DNA from: Monarcha castaneiventris obscurior
Lineage: Eukaryota > Chordata > Aves > Passeriformes > Monarchidae
Direction: 5' to 3'
Length of the DNA stretch: 64,000 bases
Assembly: GCA_026261815.1 (NCBI GenBank)
Contig: JAMPIT010000510.1
Location: 15,968,001 to 16,032,000 of the forward strand
Notes under the pieces: generated by a model
The model's input: the letters and a program-made list of their open reading frames with translations, nothing else
Told to the model about the DNA's origin: nothing
The model's database searches: none
Part shown: positions 10,459 through 22,961 of the stretch, piece by piece
How the letters are laid out: each line of letters begins with the position of its first letter
Numbering within the stretch: position 1 is the first letter of the stretch
Made by a program: the position numbers and the translations under genes

Positions 10459-13400
10459 CCAAATTGTTTTCATGCTTAAATGAATTACCTCAAAATAAGG
10501 ATTATATTACACAACAACCAAATTCATGTATCTTTTTCCTGAGGTTCCATTTGCACATTAAAATTTGCCTCTGTACACCCACAGAAACACATGCTTTCCT
10601 ATTAACAGCTTTAAGGTAAGTTGGCCTCTATTTAATGTACTGTTGAATGTGATTTAATGAATCGTGACTGAAAAGTAGACTTCCGGGGATATGTCACTGT
10701 CAGCACATTCTGTCTCTCTGACATGTTGTCACTGGTGATCATGCTTACCCTGGATGAATGGTCTTATGTTTCTTTCTAACACATAATTACTGATCTGACA
10801 TGCAACGTTAACAGAAAAAAATCAACACATAACAAGTAAAAAATGATGGGCCTTGTGCTAGTTCCTGCCATGCCATGCTGTGCACTCCAGTTCCTTTTCC
10901 TGACTACTCAGTTGTCAGCACTTCTGATTTCTTCTAAATTAAATTATGAGGCATTTGACATGTGAAACATGAGCCTACTGTCTGGGATTAACTGAAGTCC
11001 TTTATAAATTATAGATCTGATCTGAAGTAGGAAGACATCAAATATTTGAGGATAGTAATGCATTTCTGTGGTTTATTAGATTGCTGGGTGTGTATCCACA
11101 TGGGAATTGTTAGAGCTAGAAAGCATCTGTTGAAGTCAAAGGTAAATATCCTTTTTCTGTCCAAGTGAAATAAACTTTATGTCTACTATGGAAATGGTTT
11201 CATATTCTAAGACACACTGTGCTATCCTTTCACTAGGGAACAAAACCACTGACCACATCAGCTGGAATATAGTCAGATTGAAGTCTGAAGGGGAAAAAAA
11301 AACCTGCACAGTTTCAGTGAGAATATTTGTTCATAAAAAATTCAAATTTCCATGTTTTCTTTTCTCATTTATGCACTTGTGTATCTTTAGGAGAAAAACC
11401 AGCAGTTCTGCAATGATGTCCCCAAATCCAACAGGCCTAGAGTCCATAAGAATGACACCCAAAATTGCTTAAAAATTATGAAATCCTTGGTATAGAACTC
11501 CATTTCTCAAAATGAAAAAATTATTTAAGAAAAAAATTCCCAGCTTGGTAAATATACCAGAGCGTAGTCATTCTGACTGTAATAGTTAGTTGTTCCGTAG
11601 GAAAATCATACCTTTGGCAAAAAAAAGTAAAATAAAATTATGTAATTATTTTTAAATTATCAAAGCCTTTTAACCCTAAAGAAAATGAATCTGTAAAACT
11701 TGTTTTTCCAGTCCTGTCAAAATCAGTCGTTCAAGTCCAGGATTTTGATCAATCATCATTCCAGACAAGGATTTTCAATCCTTCAAGGCAAAATTTGCAT
11801 TTTTAAGTCAATATTTAAGTTCCTAGTTGATTATGAATTCTAGTAACAGGAACTGAACTTTCACAAATCATGTCATATTAGTTAGATTTTCAGTATCTGA
11901 GAAATTATTTGATTTCTCTGAAAAAAATATTTGCAAAGAAATTGTGGTGGGGGTTTTTTTCAGTACTTGTTTACAGGTGTTTTATGCGCCCAGGAGATAA
12001 TATGGAAGAGAAAAAACTGGTCTCATGCAGATTTCAGTGAGACTGCTCCATCACCTGCAGTGAAACGTCCCTGATATATGCCAAAGCAAGACATGAACCA
12101 GGCTTCATTTTCAAAGCCCTTCACTGCTCATCATTGGCCTCTCAGTGCTTCTGTTCCTTCTTGTCTAGTCAAGCATCTGCTACCAGCATAAGCTCAAGAT
12201 CATTAATGAATGATGCATTTTTTGCATTTTATCCAAGGTTTTCACCCACAAGTTTTTGACTTGATCATCTCTGTATGCTTGTTTTTTTCACCTTATTGCT
12301 TAACACACTCTTGGTGGTTTTGTCTGACAAAGGCTATAAGACTCTCAGTCAAAATGATGAAAAAATTAGAAATAAGAAGCCCTGGCATGTAAAGATAGAG
12401 GATCAATGAAAATTCAGAACAGCCATTATAAAGGAAAAAAAAAAAAAAAAAAAAGAAAAAATGTGGGCAAAAAGGGGAAAAAATACCTACCAAAAAAAGT
12501 ACAAAATCCTCTATGTTTTGCTTCATTATAGACTTGAGTCTAATCCAACCACCTGGTCTTTCAGTGCATATCTATGTACCCAGGAGCAGACACAATGTAG
12601 CCAGTAAATGAATGCTGCTACCTTTTTTATTTGATTTCTAGTGTGATGCTCTCGAAGTCAGAGGACAGTGGTGGGCAGCTTTCATTCTGTGTGACCCCGG
12701 TTGGACACATGGCTGTCTGGGCATGGCCTGGGGATATATGCTCTAATGTGTGCTGAGGCCCTTCCTTTCAGTGAAGAACATTAAATGTTTTTGGAGAAAA
12801 ATTGAAAACAATGTCAGAATATCTTGTTCAAACTTTTTGCAATTCTTGATTTAACACCTTTTCTTGTTTTCTGAAATAACACTTTTTTTGAAGACTGACC
12901 CTTTATGTTTTGCTGTATTTTTAAAGATGTAGGAGTTTAAAATATTTAGTAGCTCATGTAAATATTAAGCATAGCTCTAATATAACCCCAAATATCTTGA
13001 TTTCTTAATTTTTTTTCCACTTTGGTTATGAATATAAAAGAAAACTCTGTGATTTAGATAGTGGTAGATTCTGTTTACCGAGAGAGCATGGGAGGAAGTC
13101 TTCTGCACAACTGTGCAAGAAATAGGAATCACAGAATAAAGGTTTGTGTTTTAAATTATGTGGAGTGTGTCCTGGAATTTCTTTTTCATCAGCTGACCAT
13201 CTGATAAAGAACAGATAAGTTGTAAATTGTAACACCCTTCCTATCCCATATTTTGACTCACTAAGTGAAGAATTGTTTCTTTTATAAAACACTGAATTAT
13301 TAACATATCAGTAGATGTTGTGACCAAATTCTGATTAATGTTATTAAATATATATTAAATGCATATGAAGCCAGAAAATGTACCTCTTGGCAAATCTGGT

Positions 13401-14504
13401 TTAAATAAGAGTTCTGAACTCAGACACCCCAGAAATGACAGAAATTAACTGCCATGAGAATGTTAAGTATGGTCTTTTGATTCTTGAACTTATGTCCCTT
13501 ACAAATAAAAAAGTGCTTGGGCTTCCTTAATCTGACAGAAATATAAATGAATGTAACATGCAGTAATACATGTGCTGTATAGTAATATCTGAATATTTCT
13601 TTGACACTAACTTTGATTTAAAACATCTTAGTGAGAAATGGGTGTTTAAGCAAACACACCCCAGCATGAGGAAAAGGATTTCTAAATAGCCTGTAGAAAT
13701 AAAATCAGTGTATATAAATAGAAGTAGTATGTAATAGTTTAAACAAATATTTCTTTGAAAAATAATTGTACTGACTGGCTCATAAATGTTTGTAGTTCAT
13801 GATTTACTGATTGTCTGTTGTTAAACTCTGTGCTTTTGGTTTCAGTGGACTTTTCATCCCCTCTATCTTATATCCTGAAGGTACAATCCACTGTTTATTC
13901 TGGATATACTATATGATAAAATATTTTTGACATGTAGTCCAAACATCCCATGAAAGAGAATCTTTTTAGATTGTGGTAGGTCTTTTTGCTGCTGCGTGTT
14001 GTGATTCAGACTTATAAATGAAGGATGTGAAACAGCATGTGAGGATGCACTGAGACTACAAAGAAGTATCTTTGTAATAATGTACCTCATGGAAGGTTCC
14101 ATGGAGATTTGGAAATTGTCTGGATCCAGTTGTCTTCATGATTTTGGGGTTAGAGGTGTGAGATTTGAAGGAGCGTGTAGGAGAAGTACATTTTTATAAA
14201 TAAAATTTCTCTATTTTCTGTAATATCTGTATTTTCAGGACTGTGTATTAAAAAAAAAAAAAGCCCTGAGGTTAAGATTTTCACAAGTGGCTTTTTTGGT
14301 CTAGTATTGTTCCCTCTGTATTCTAAAATAAGCATTATAGCACTGATCTCAAAGACTGCTTTATCAAATAATATATGTATGCTTTTGAATATTCTATTTT
14401 AGATAATTACTCAGTTGTTATATGCTAGAGGTAACCGGGAGGACAGAAAACTCCTATATAATAGTGCGGTCCATCTAGGAAAGGCACAGGTCAGTGAAAT
14501 CAAG
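10459..14504. other. Unique DNA, no gene seen
   Basis: About 4 kb without a recognisable repeat or gene. Simple sequence includes a 20-A run at 12435-12454 and a 13-A run at 14250-14262. A short perfect hairpin (8-bp stem, 4-base loop) lies at 14057-14076. Confidence 0.5.
12435..12461 (+). repeat. Poly(A) simple repeat
   Basis: Twenty consecutive A, one G, then six A. No retroposed sequence is recognised upstream, so I call it a simple homopolymer rather than a retroposon tail. Confidence 0.9.
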
Positions 14505-14825
14505 ACAAACTGATCATCTTGGGGTGTTGGTAGATGGGAAGCTTGATGTGACCTGGCTAGGTCCAGGGAGAATGGCTTTAAACTGGCAGAGGATAGGTTT
14601 AGATATAAGGAAGGAGTTGTTTACTGTGAGGGTGGTGAGATCCTGCCACAGGCTGCCCAGAGAAGTTGTGGATGCTCCATCCCTGGCAGTGTTCAAGGTC
14701 AGGTTAGAGAGTGCTTTGAGCAACCTGGTCTAGTGGAAGGTGCCCCTGCCCATGTCAGGGGGGGTTGGAACTGGATGATCTTTAAGGTCCCTTTCAATCC
14801 AAACCGTTCTATGATTGTATGATGA
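14505..14825 (+). mobile_element. CR1 LINE, 3' end with ORF2 C-terminus relic
   Basis: A plus-strand copy. Translation around 14570-14733 gives the ORF2 tail (DIRKELFTVRVVRSCHRLPR, REVVDAPSLAVFK). It is followed by the 3' block (GATGATCTTTAAGGTCCC) and terminal octamers (TTCTATGATTGTATGATGAT). The first 60 bases (CTTGGGGTGTTGGTAGATGG) match a part of ORF2 that normally lies further upstream, so an internal deletion is likely near 14555. Confidence 0.92.
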
Positions 14826-16701
14826 TCTAAATATGGATATTTTACTTCTTAAGTGCAAAACTAAAGATGCTGTTAACTGCTGCAGTGAAATTTTCAGATG
14901 AGCAGATGAGAAGTCCAAGGAAATTGAAGCTGTATTGCAATTACAAGATCTATATTTCATCCATAAAAAGAGCTGCTGAGAGTGGGTTGCTGTGCAGTTA
15001 GTTACCAGGGAAGGGTGGGTGGAAAGCCAGCACGGAACAGAATGTCTATGAGGTTGAAAAAATCTATCATGCCATAAGAATTATCACTGGAAGGAACAAC
15101 TATGAACTGTAATGAAGCTGAAAGACATCACTGTGTAAATGTGAGGCTCAAACAAACAACACATAAGGCAGAAAATTAGATGGCAAATACCTGATATTTA
15201 TTTAAGCACATGGTGATTTTTTCAGTAGTTTCTTTTACAGTAATAGTGTATCTGGGCCTTCCATACATTCCATTGTTTAATCTGAATATTTATTTCAAGG
15301 TTGTATTAACTTCTTTGTGTAGCTTAATGGCATTCCAACTTTGTACTGACATTATCCTGATTACCTCTCAGTCTGTGATCACTCCGGAGTGTGTTTTGTT
15401 TGAATGTTGCGGAAAAGGAGGGGTTCTGGGTCAAGACCATGCAAGAGAAAGACCATATACCATATATAGAGGCAGTCTTAAAAATGATGCAGCAATTCTT
15501 TTAAAATAAGCATCTCCTGAAAAAAAAAAAGTGAAATGAGTATGCTATTTTGAATCTTTATTTCCTATCCATGTTATACATCTGAGGTTAAAGACTGACT
15601 TACAAGATGCACTCCACCAGGGCTTTGGGGGGAAGTGAGGAAGAGATGTTTGTTATGGATGAGATCCCTCTTGTCTCACAAAAAATCTAGTAGGCATAAT
15701 ATTTATCTGGAATTCTTATAAGGAAGGAAAATGTATTACAGCTGAAAATATGTAACACATATAATCATTATTAGTTATAATACCTATAAATTTGCATTTT
15801 TTAAAGTTTTGGTTCCAAAAATAAACTAGTCCCTTTCAATTATGAACATTATCTCTGCCATGAGCCATTATATTATTGAACCTTCCTTGGTACAAATAGC
15901 TCAAGGGGTATTTGAAGCAGCAAAATAAAACTCTTAATTATAATAAAGGGTAAAAAAGCAACAATAACATATTGTTCCACATTACAGACTGGAATATATA
16001 ACGGTGACTATTTTTAATCTCACTATTCTTCAAATTTATATAAAACTGATTTGTTTAACATTCAAAACTTAATTCATAGGAAGAATTTCCAAGAAACAGG
16101 CAATCGATTAATTCTCTCTTGAAGTGTATGGAAGGAACAAACCACCAGGAGTTTTGCCTGTTTCTTGGACACACATAAACGTTACTTTGCAACTTTTCTA
16201 AACTTCTAGTAAACTTTGTGTCGCTCTCTCCTCCTGAAGTCAAAGTGGGAAAATACATAGTGTATGTCCATCTGAGCAAATTGATGTTTATGCACTATGT
16301 CATATGCCATAATGGGCAGCTATGAATGGATTTTGGAAGAAATCTGGATGAAGTTAAGGTCCAGATCCAAAAAATGGACTTATGTGCCTTAAGAAAGACT
16401 TGGAAGAATTTAGTGCCTTAGTGATCCTGAGAACTGCTAAGCTGCATCTGTTTAACTCCAGAGACGGTTAAAAAACTACATTATTGTCTATTCTTGAACA
16501 ATGCATGTCACCAGATACCATGGCCTGGTTTTATATGTGTCCAGATCTGCCCCAATCTGACAGTGATTGTGCTGTTGAGTGCTTAACTCATGCTTAGTAC
16601 ATGGTGTCTGTTCATAAAATGTCTTTGAACCTTTCAAGGTAGGAAAAGAAGTGTATCTGTCTCTCATGGGAAGCAGCTAAATCAGAGAGCAATGTTCCCT
16701 C
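14826..16701. other. Unique DNA, no gene seen
   Basis: AT-rich unique sequence with an 11-A run at 15520-15530. No frame above about 100 codons and no repeat recognised. Confidence 0.5.
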
Positions 16702-17191
16702 ATAGGATTATAAAATCATAGAATCCTGGAATGGTTTTTCTTGGGAGGGACCTTAAAGCTCATCTAGTTCCAATCTCTCTTGGTGTCCCAGGGACACCTT
16801 TCACTGGACCAGGTTGTTCAAAGCCCCATCTAACCTGGCCTGGAATGCTTCCAGGATGGGGCATCCACAGCTTCTCTGGGTGACCTCTGCCAGTGTCTCC
16901 CCAACCTCACAGTAAAAAATTTCTTGATAATATTTAATCTTAACCCATCCTCTATTCATTTAAAACCCTTACTCCTTGTCCTATCACTACGTGGCCTTGT
17001 AAAAAGTTTCTGTGCAGCTCTCTGGCAGGCCCCCTCTAGGTACTAAAAGGATGATATAAGGATTTCTCAGAGCCTTCTCTAGGCTGAACAACCCCAATTC
17101 TCTCTGCCTATCTACATAGGAGAGATGTTACATGATCTTCTCTGTGGCCCTCCTTGGGTCTCACTCCAGAAGGTCAATGTCCTTCTTATAT
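16702..17191 (-). mobile_element. CR1 LINE, 3' end (5'-truncated)
   Basis: A minus-strand copy of about 490 bp starting with the complement of the octamer tail (AAAATCATAGAATCCTGGAA). The following blocks are ACCTTAAAGCTCATCTAGTTCC, GGATGGGGCATCCACAGC, CCTTGTCCTATCACTACG and a diverged ACTCCAGAAGGTCAATGTCC at the right end. It carries many small changes and no intact frame. Confidence 0.92.
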
Positions 17192-19295
17192 CATGATCTC
17201 TTCTCTGTCCATAGTAATATTTTTAAGGAGTGTCTCAGTTTCAGAGGAAAGAAAGGAAAAAATTCCTGGGCTAGGTAGCCTGGTGAAGAGATCAGCCAAC
17301 GACGAGGAAACAAAAGTGACCTAAAAATATCTCAGAAAGCAGAGGGAGTCAGTGCTGCTCGACCCATCTTCTCTAAGTGCTGTAACACCTGAGCTGCTGT
17401 GGAAAAGGCAGCTGTGACATTTCAGACCAGGTTTTAAAAGAGAAACCTCTGAGTAATTTGCAAAGGAAAGGAAGGCACTTTAAGCGCCACAAGAAAGGCC
17501 CATGGGTGAATACCTAAGCAAATAAAATGTTTCCTCGTGGTCCTGACTATCACATATTGGGCAGGAAAATTGGTGTCCCACCCACCAGTTCCAAGGCAGT
17601 CAGAATAATTATAGGGAGCAACCTATTGCCCATGTGGGTGCAAGATCCTACTTGATTGCTTAGAAACCTTTATTTTTTTTGTCATTCAAAAGATCTGCAT
17701 TTCAGTTTTTTACTCCCTGTTCATCCAGCATCTACTGGCCATTGCTGATTTGGAGTTTTTTCTTGGCTCACCTCAGGTGTGCCCTTTAACAGAACATGTA
17801 AAAGCAGTGCACTGTTTCATGATAACCTTTCTATCAATGTCATTTTTTCTCCCTTAGTCAAAATGGCACCTCAAAGAACATTCTGTTTCTTTTGGATTTT
17901 AATCATTACATAAGACGAAGAAATTTGATGTGCTGTTTTTTGAGGACTTTTATTCAGGCTGTTGATTCTCCCAGTGCCTAACAGTCTTCAGGGGTATCAG
18001 TGAATGTGTACAAGATGGCTGAACCATTTCCTGAGGAAATGCACACAGGCAGATATGCAGAAATGAGCCTTTTTATTATACTTTTATTGATGTTGTGTTC
18101 TTTAGTCCTTGGCAATCAAAACTGCATGCCAGATAACTTCAAAATGATCTCTTGTCACAACAAAAGATATATCAGGAACAAATCAGCCTGATTTCAAAGT
18201 GTTTTTTCCTACTCCTCTGTATCCCTGCATTCATGGAGCTCTCTCCAGCTTCTACAACTCACCTACATTTGGAAAAAATCACTTACAGCATAGTGCCCAA
18301 TTTAATCAACATAATGCTTTTGATGCAGAAACAGTCTCATGAAGACTCATTTTAAACTCTTAATTTGAAATTAAATTACTCTATCTTCTGTTGCTAGACA
18401 GGGAATTCAGGAAATTTAGAAAGACCAGCTGAGATTTCAATATCTTCATCATAGATATTTAAAAAAAACCAGTTTTGCAGTCATACAAGAGAGATGCCCA
18501 AATCCCAACCTAGGCATGGCAAACCCATGAACACTGGACTACTTGCCATGACAGAAAAGTATAAAATGCCTGAAATACCAAAGCTTTATTTAGTCAGAAA
18601 TGTGTCTCTGTGTTAATCCAGTTTAAGAGCCTTTTTTGAACTTCGTGGAAGCAACAATTAGCTGGAGAAAATAAGAGCTTTCACCTCTGAAGTGGATATA
18701 ATTAATCACTTCATTTCCTTTCTTCCTCCTCTCTGTTTCCACTTTATGTGACTATTGAAATAAATCAAGTACAAAAGTATTTTTAATGCAGTTCATAAAG
18801 CATTCAGTTTAGCAAATATCTGGAATGGCAAAGGGCATTTCACGAAGCAATACAGATGCAGAGGTGAAAATAGATGGTGACAGATAAGTACGAAGAATAC
18901 AATTCTATTATTTGAATTACCTCTAAAGTGCAGCTCTCTTTTCCTGATGGTGGACTGGTATGCAGGAAAGTCAATGAGATTAATGTATTTCTGAGTACTA
19001 ATGAAGTTTTGCTGCAAATCTAAGCAATATTAAATAAATCTTTACAGAAAATCTCATAATGCAAAACATAAATGTTGTATATGAGTATGCCATGAAAACA
19101 CGTGCAAAAAATAGGCAAAAATGATAATGCATTTTCTCTAAAGCAATTATTTCTTTTTCATACAGAAAAAAATAGATTAATTCAGAGTACTAGTTCATAA
19201 GTAGAGAATGACGATCCCTTTACAGATAAAATGAAAATACACTCAAGTGAAAGCAAAAGAGTTTATTAGGCAGTTTTCCATTATTTTTTCTCATG
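17192..19295. other. Mostly unique DNA
   Basis: Contains the possible LTR remnant listed at 17231-17655. The rest has only short open frames and no recognised repeat. Confidence 0.45.
17231..17655. mobile_element. Possible degraded LTR remnant
   Basis: The stretch begins TGTCTCAGTTTCAGAGG directly after a CR1 copy and is richer in GC than its surroundings. It has an LTR-like texture (AGAGATCAGCCAACGACGAG, and a TTTAAGCGCC stretch) and an AATAAA at about 17521. No terminal CA with a matching target duplication could be fixed, so the borders and the identification are tentative. Confidence 0.25.
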
Positions 19296-19664
19296 CCTGG
19301 AGAAAAAGAAGGGAGACTTTATTGCTCTCTATAACCATCTGAAAGGAGGGTGTAGTGAGGCAGGGGTCTGTCTCTTTTCCCAGGTAACAAGTAATAGGAT
19401 GAGAAGAAACAGCCTCAAGTTCCTCCAAGGGAAGTTTAGATTGGATGCTGTGAAAATTCTTTTCATGGGAACTGTTGCAAAGCATTGGGGCAGGCTGTCC
19501 AGTGAAGTGGTGGAGTCACCATTCCTGGAAGTGTTCAAGGTGTGTGGGTATGGCACTTGAGGACATGGTTTAATGGTGAACGTGGTGTAGGTTGATGGTT
19601 GGACTCAGTGATCTTAAAGGACATTTCCAACCCCAGCAATTCTTAGTGATTCTGTGATTCTAAG
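19296..19664 (+). mobile_element. CR1 LINE, 3' end with ORF2 C-terminus relic
   Basis: A plus-strand copy that starts in the part of ORF2 encoding the [22 protein letters not shown] segment. It continues through AGTGAAGTGGTGGAGTCACC and the ATGGTTGGACTCAGTGATCT block, and ends in octamer-like repeats (TTCTTAGTGATTCTGTGATT). The tail differs from the CR1 copies that end GATGATCTTTAAGGTCCC, so it belongs to a different CR1 subfamily. Several frame breaks are present. Confidence 0.92.
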
Positions 19665-21035
19665 TCCCAGTTTGCCACACATGGGAATGTCTGAGCCAAG
19701 CCTTATAATTAAATGTTAAGTTTTCCTGGGCTCAGATTTTTGAAGATAAGCTGGACTTGTAGTTCTGTGGTCAAATATACCCAGCTCTCTACAGTTCATT
19801 GAGTTAGAACATTGAAAAACTTAATTCTGACTCTAGTTCATGGAGATTAAACATGGATATGCATGTACGTATACACGTGTGTCTGTCTGTGTGTACCAGC
19901 TGAGGAATTTGAATATTCTGCAATAGGAATTATTAGAAGACAGCCAAAGTAGATTTGAACTCTGAAATAAACATTTGCAAGACTGTAATTCCTTAACAAC
20001 TCACCCTGTGGTAATGGTCCTTATTAATTTTTCACTCATTATTGTCACAAAATCAAAACAGTCAGCCCTTACCAATCAAATCCTCAAATGCCTTGGGACT
20101 AATCCCATTCCCTTAGTACTGCTGCTATAGCCCTTTGTTCCTGTGGTCAAGGTGATCAGGTTCAAGAGCATATCAATAAGAGAAGACAGAACTGAAGTCA
20201 TTAAATGTGTATGTGGCTGCTCAGTTCCACTCACCCTCCTAAATTTGGGATCTTGTTCCTTTGTACAATATTTGACTTTCTGGAGTGCTCCCAGACTTTG
20301 GCCTGCACCCTTAGAATATGTGAGGCACAATACCTAGGGCAGGAGGAGAGGGAATAATTCCCTCTCCTCATTCAGACGTGGACTCGTTTATTTATAATTT
20401 GAATTATACTTCTTTTTTATATAATTATATATAATACATAATACAATATAATACATAATATAACAACATGCCGTTATATTCTAATTATATAATGATGTGG
20501 TTTATTAATTATATATTATAGATTCCATTTCCATATTAATTAAATAATATAATTATAAAATAAATATATTTTATTTTATTGCTTTTATTTATTTCATCAT
20601 CCTTAATGGTTTTTCACATCTATTATTTCCATTGCTTTGTTACCACTGCTTTTTTCTTTGAAAAGCGGTTGCATTTTTTCTGCCATATCACATGGCTGTG
20701 CTTTTTCAGTGTTTGATAGACGGTCATCAGCAAGCTGTAATTCCCAGGTGTCTTCTTGCAGGCCTGTTCTGTACCTGCATAATCACTGTAAAGGGAGTTT
20801 CCATATCCTTACTGAGTCTTGTCCTCTGCTGGGCTTAGTTTCACTCACTTTTTACCTCTCAGGCTACATAGCAAAGGTAAGAGATAAAATTACTAAACCA
20901 GTTGTCAATATCTAGGCACTTGTTCCTCTGAACTGTGTTCCAGACAGGCTTGATTTTTGTAATTCCCTGAATGCAGTAATGCAGTGATTTTCTGGGGAGA
21001 GGGAAAGAATTGTTTTCCTTTGATCCCACATTTTC
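19665..21035. other. Unique and low-complexity DNA, no gene seen
   Basis: Contains a TG/TGTC-rich patch at about 19877-19897 and the AT-rich block listed at 20390-20600. Open frames are below 100 codons. Confidence 0.5.
20390..20600. repeat. AT-rich low-complexity block
   Basis: Almost entirely A and T, with repeated words such as ATAATACATAAT and TAATTATATA. It is consistent with a decayed microsatellite or low-complexity tract. Confidence 0.85.
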
Positions 21036-21243
21036 TGAGAATTGTAATGCTCCACTGGAACAGGTTGACCAGAGAAGGTATGGATGTCTCATCTCTGGAA
21101 CTGCTCAATGTTCTGGAACTGGCTGGATGGAGTTCTTGAGAAACCTGGTCTAGTGGAAGGTATCACAGCCCATGGCTGGTGGGCTGGAACAAGATGGTCT
21201 TTAAGGTCCCTTCAAACTCAAACCATTCCATGCTTCTGTAATA
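21036..21243 (+). mobile_element. CR1 LINE, short 3' end
   Basis: Plus-strand blocks CCACTGGAACAGGTTGACCA, ATGTCTCATCTCTGGAACTG, AACCTGGTCTAGTGGAAGGT and GATGGTCTTTAAGGTCCC are followed by AAACCATTCCATGCTTCTGT. Similarity may extend weakly to about 20995. No frame survives. Confidence 0.9.
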
Positions 21244-21245
21244 TC

Positions 21246-22961
21246 AGTTGTGAAAAAGATGAGATAGAAGTGGGATTTTCACAAATAGGACTGCTGTGTA
21301 TCCAAGTATCCATGCATTGAGTTTTATGCATTTTTTTGTTATAAAGTCGGTTGGGACATAATGTAAGGGCTTTTTATATTTTAAGGGGTTTGCAGCTTTC
21401 ATTAGTCTAGCCGGATCTGAGGTGTATGAGGGCAAATAAACTCTGTGGCACAAAGAGTAAACTCTGTGGCCCAAAGAGAAACCTCTGCCAATGAGATAAA
21501 GCAGTAAAACATTTCTAAGCTGGCAAATTGGTTCATTTGTCTAAGGAAAAAGCTGCTGAATTATCTCCTACTCTCTGCTAGGCAATCTGTTCTGTTGCTG
21601 TTGTCTGGAAATGTATTATCTTTATGTTACAAACAGATTTTTTTGAGAATGTGCTCAGGTGAAGTGAATAGGTCTTCAAGGTCTACTAGAAGAAAGATGG
21701 ACTATACACAGATGATGGGTATATCTTAATGACAGGCATTAATCATTAAGCTCTCCCACTGCAATGTTCTCTAGCATCTCTTTTTTCATGTAAGGCAGTA
21801 TCTTTGCTCACTTCTGTGATATATCACAGGGTAACTGTCTCAACACTTTGTTAATGCTAAACCTATCCTAATGGAGTTTAATTAAAACCCATATTCTGCA
21901 TCTTTAGTTAAAAGCAAACACAATGGTGGTTCCAAACTTGGCTAGCCCACTAAGGCATACAAATCATATAATAAGTTCTTTTTAATCAACTATGACAGTT
22001 TAGTTTGAGGTACAATTTATTCACATGGTTTAGACAATACTTGCTACACTACAACTAGAACTCAGTGAGACAGACCAAAATTAAAATTAAATATTAACAA
22101 AAAAGTGAGAAAAAGTCTTTTTTCTAATCCCAAAGCTGGGTGGACTAGAAAACATAATTAATTGGTAAAAAAGAGTGAAATGTTACCTTTTTATTAATAT
22201 CAATAAATCACTTCTTCCTTAAAATCCCTTTCAATCACCTAAATGAAATACTTCATAAGAAACACTTGTCAAATAAGAAAGTACAAAAGAAAATTTCTAA
22301 AGGTTTTACGTATATTTGGGTATACTTAAAATAGATTGGAATACATAAAACTGAGGAAAATACAGTGCAGTCAGCACAATAAATGTTTTGATATAAACTC
22401 TACACCATTACACTATAAAGCACAAAATACTAAATAATGAATTTGACAGTAAACCACAAACCTAAATTGTATCTAGGTGAATGTACTAAAAAGAATTCTG
22501 AGAATAAATGTAATAAATAAATAAATGAAGAATAAGATCTGCTTTAAGTCTTTTTATAAGAAATTAAAACAGTAAAGAATAAAGCGAAATGTGTTCTAAG
22601 ACAGAGATAATATATATATTTAACTTACTATTCATAGAAACCAAGTTGGGTGTGGCTTTATATAGTGGGGGATTTTTCCTTCTAATTTTTGATCAAATTT
22701 GCATTCCAGATGCATAGAAGTAGTTCATATCAATCTCACAACATCAGGCTGGAAGAGATGCCTAATAAGTACACTTAAGCATTTGATAAATGCATTTTTC
22801 TGAACATATATATGTTTGAAATTATTAAAAAATGCATAGTGAAAAATTCAGGCAATAAACCATGCTACTTTTTTCAAAATTGAACTACATATTGTCATTT
22901 AAAAGAAGAAATTCTTTTATGTTTCCCTGACAAATGTTTTCTCTCTTACCCCAATTTCCAG
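21246..22961. other. Unique AT-rich DNA, no gene seen
   Basis: Contains the 21-bp tandem duplication at 21437-21478 and a short AAAT repeat at 22512-22526. No coding frame or mobile element recognised. Confidence 0.5.
21437..21478 (+). repeat. 21-bp tandem duplication
   Basis: Two adjacent 21-mers (TAAACTCTGTGGCACAAAGA plus G) differ at one base. A third partial copy (AAACCTCTGCC) follows. Confidence 0.85.

Noticed and set aside
12435..12461. Poly(A) run as the tail of a processed pseudogene
   Set aside because: The upstream sequence shows no recognisable mRNA-derived frame and no flanking target duplication.
14057..14076. 8-bp hairpin resembling part of a microRNA precursor
   Set aside because: The stem is too short and has no longer flanking pairing that I can see.
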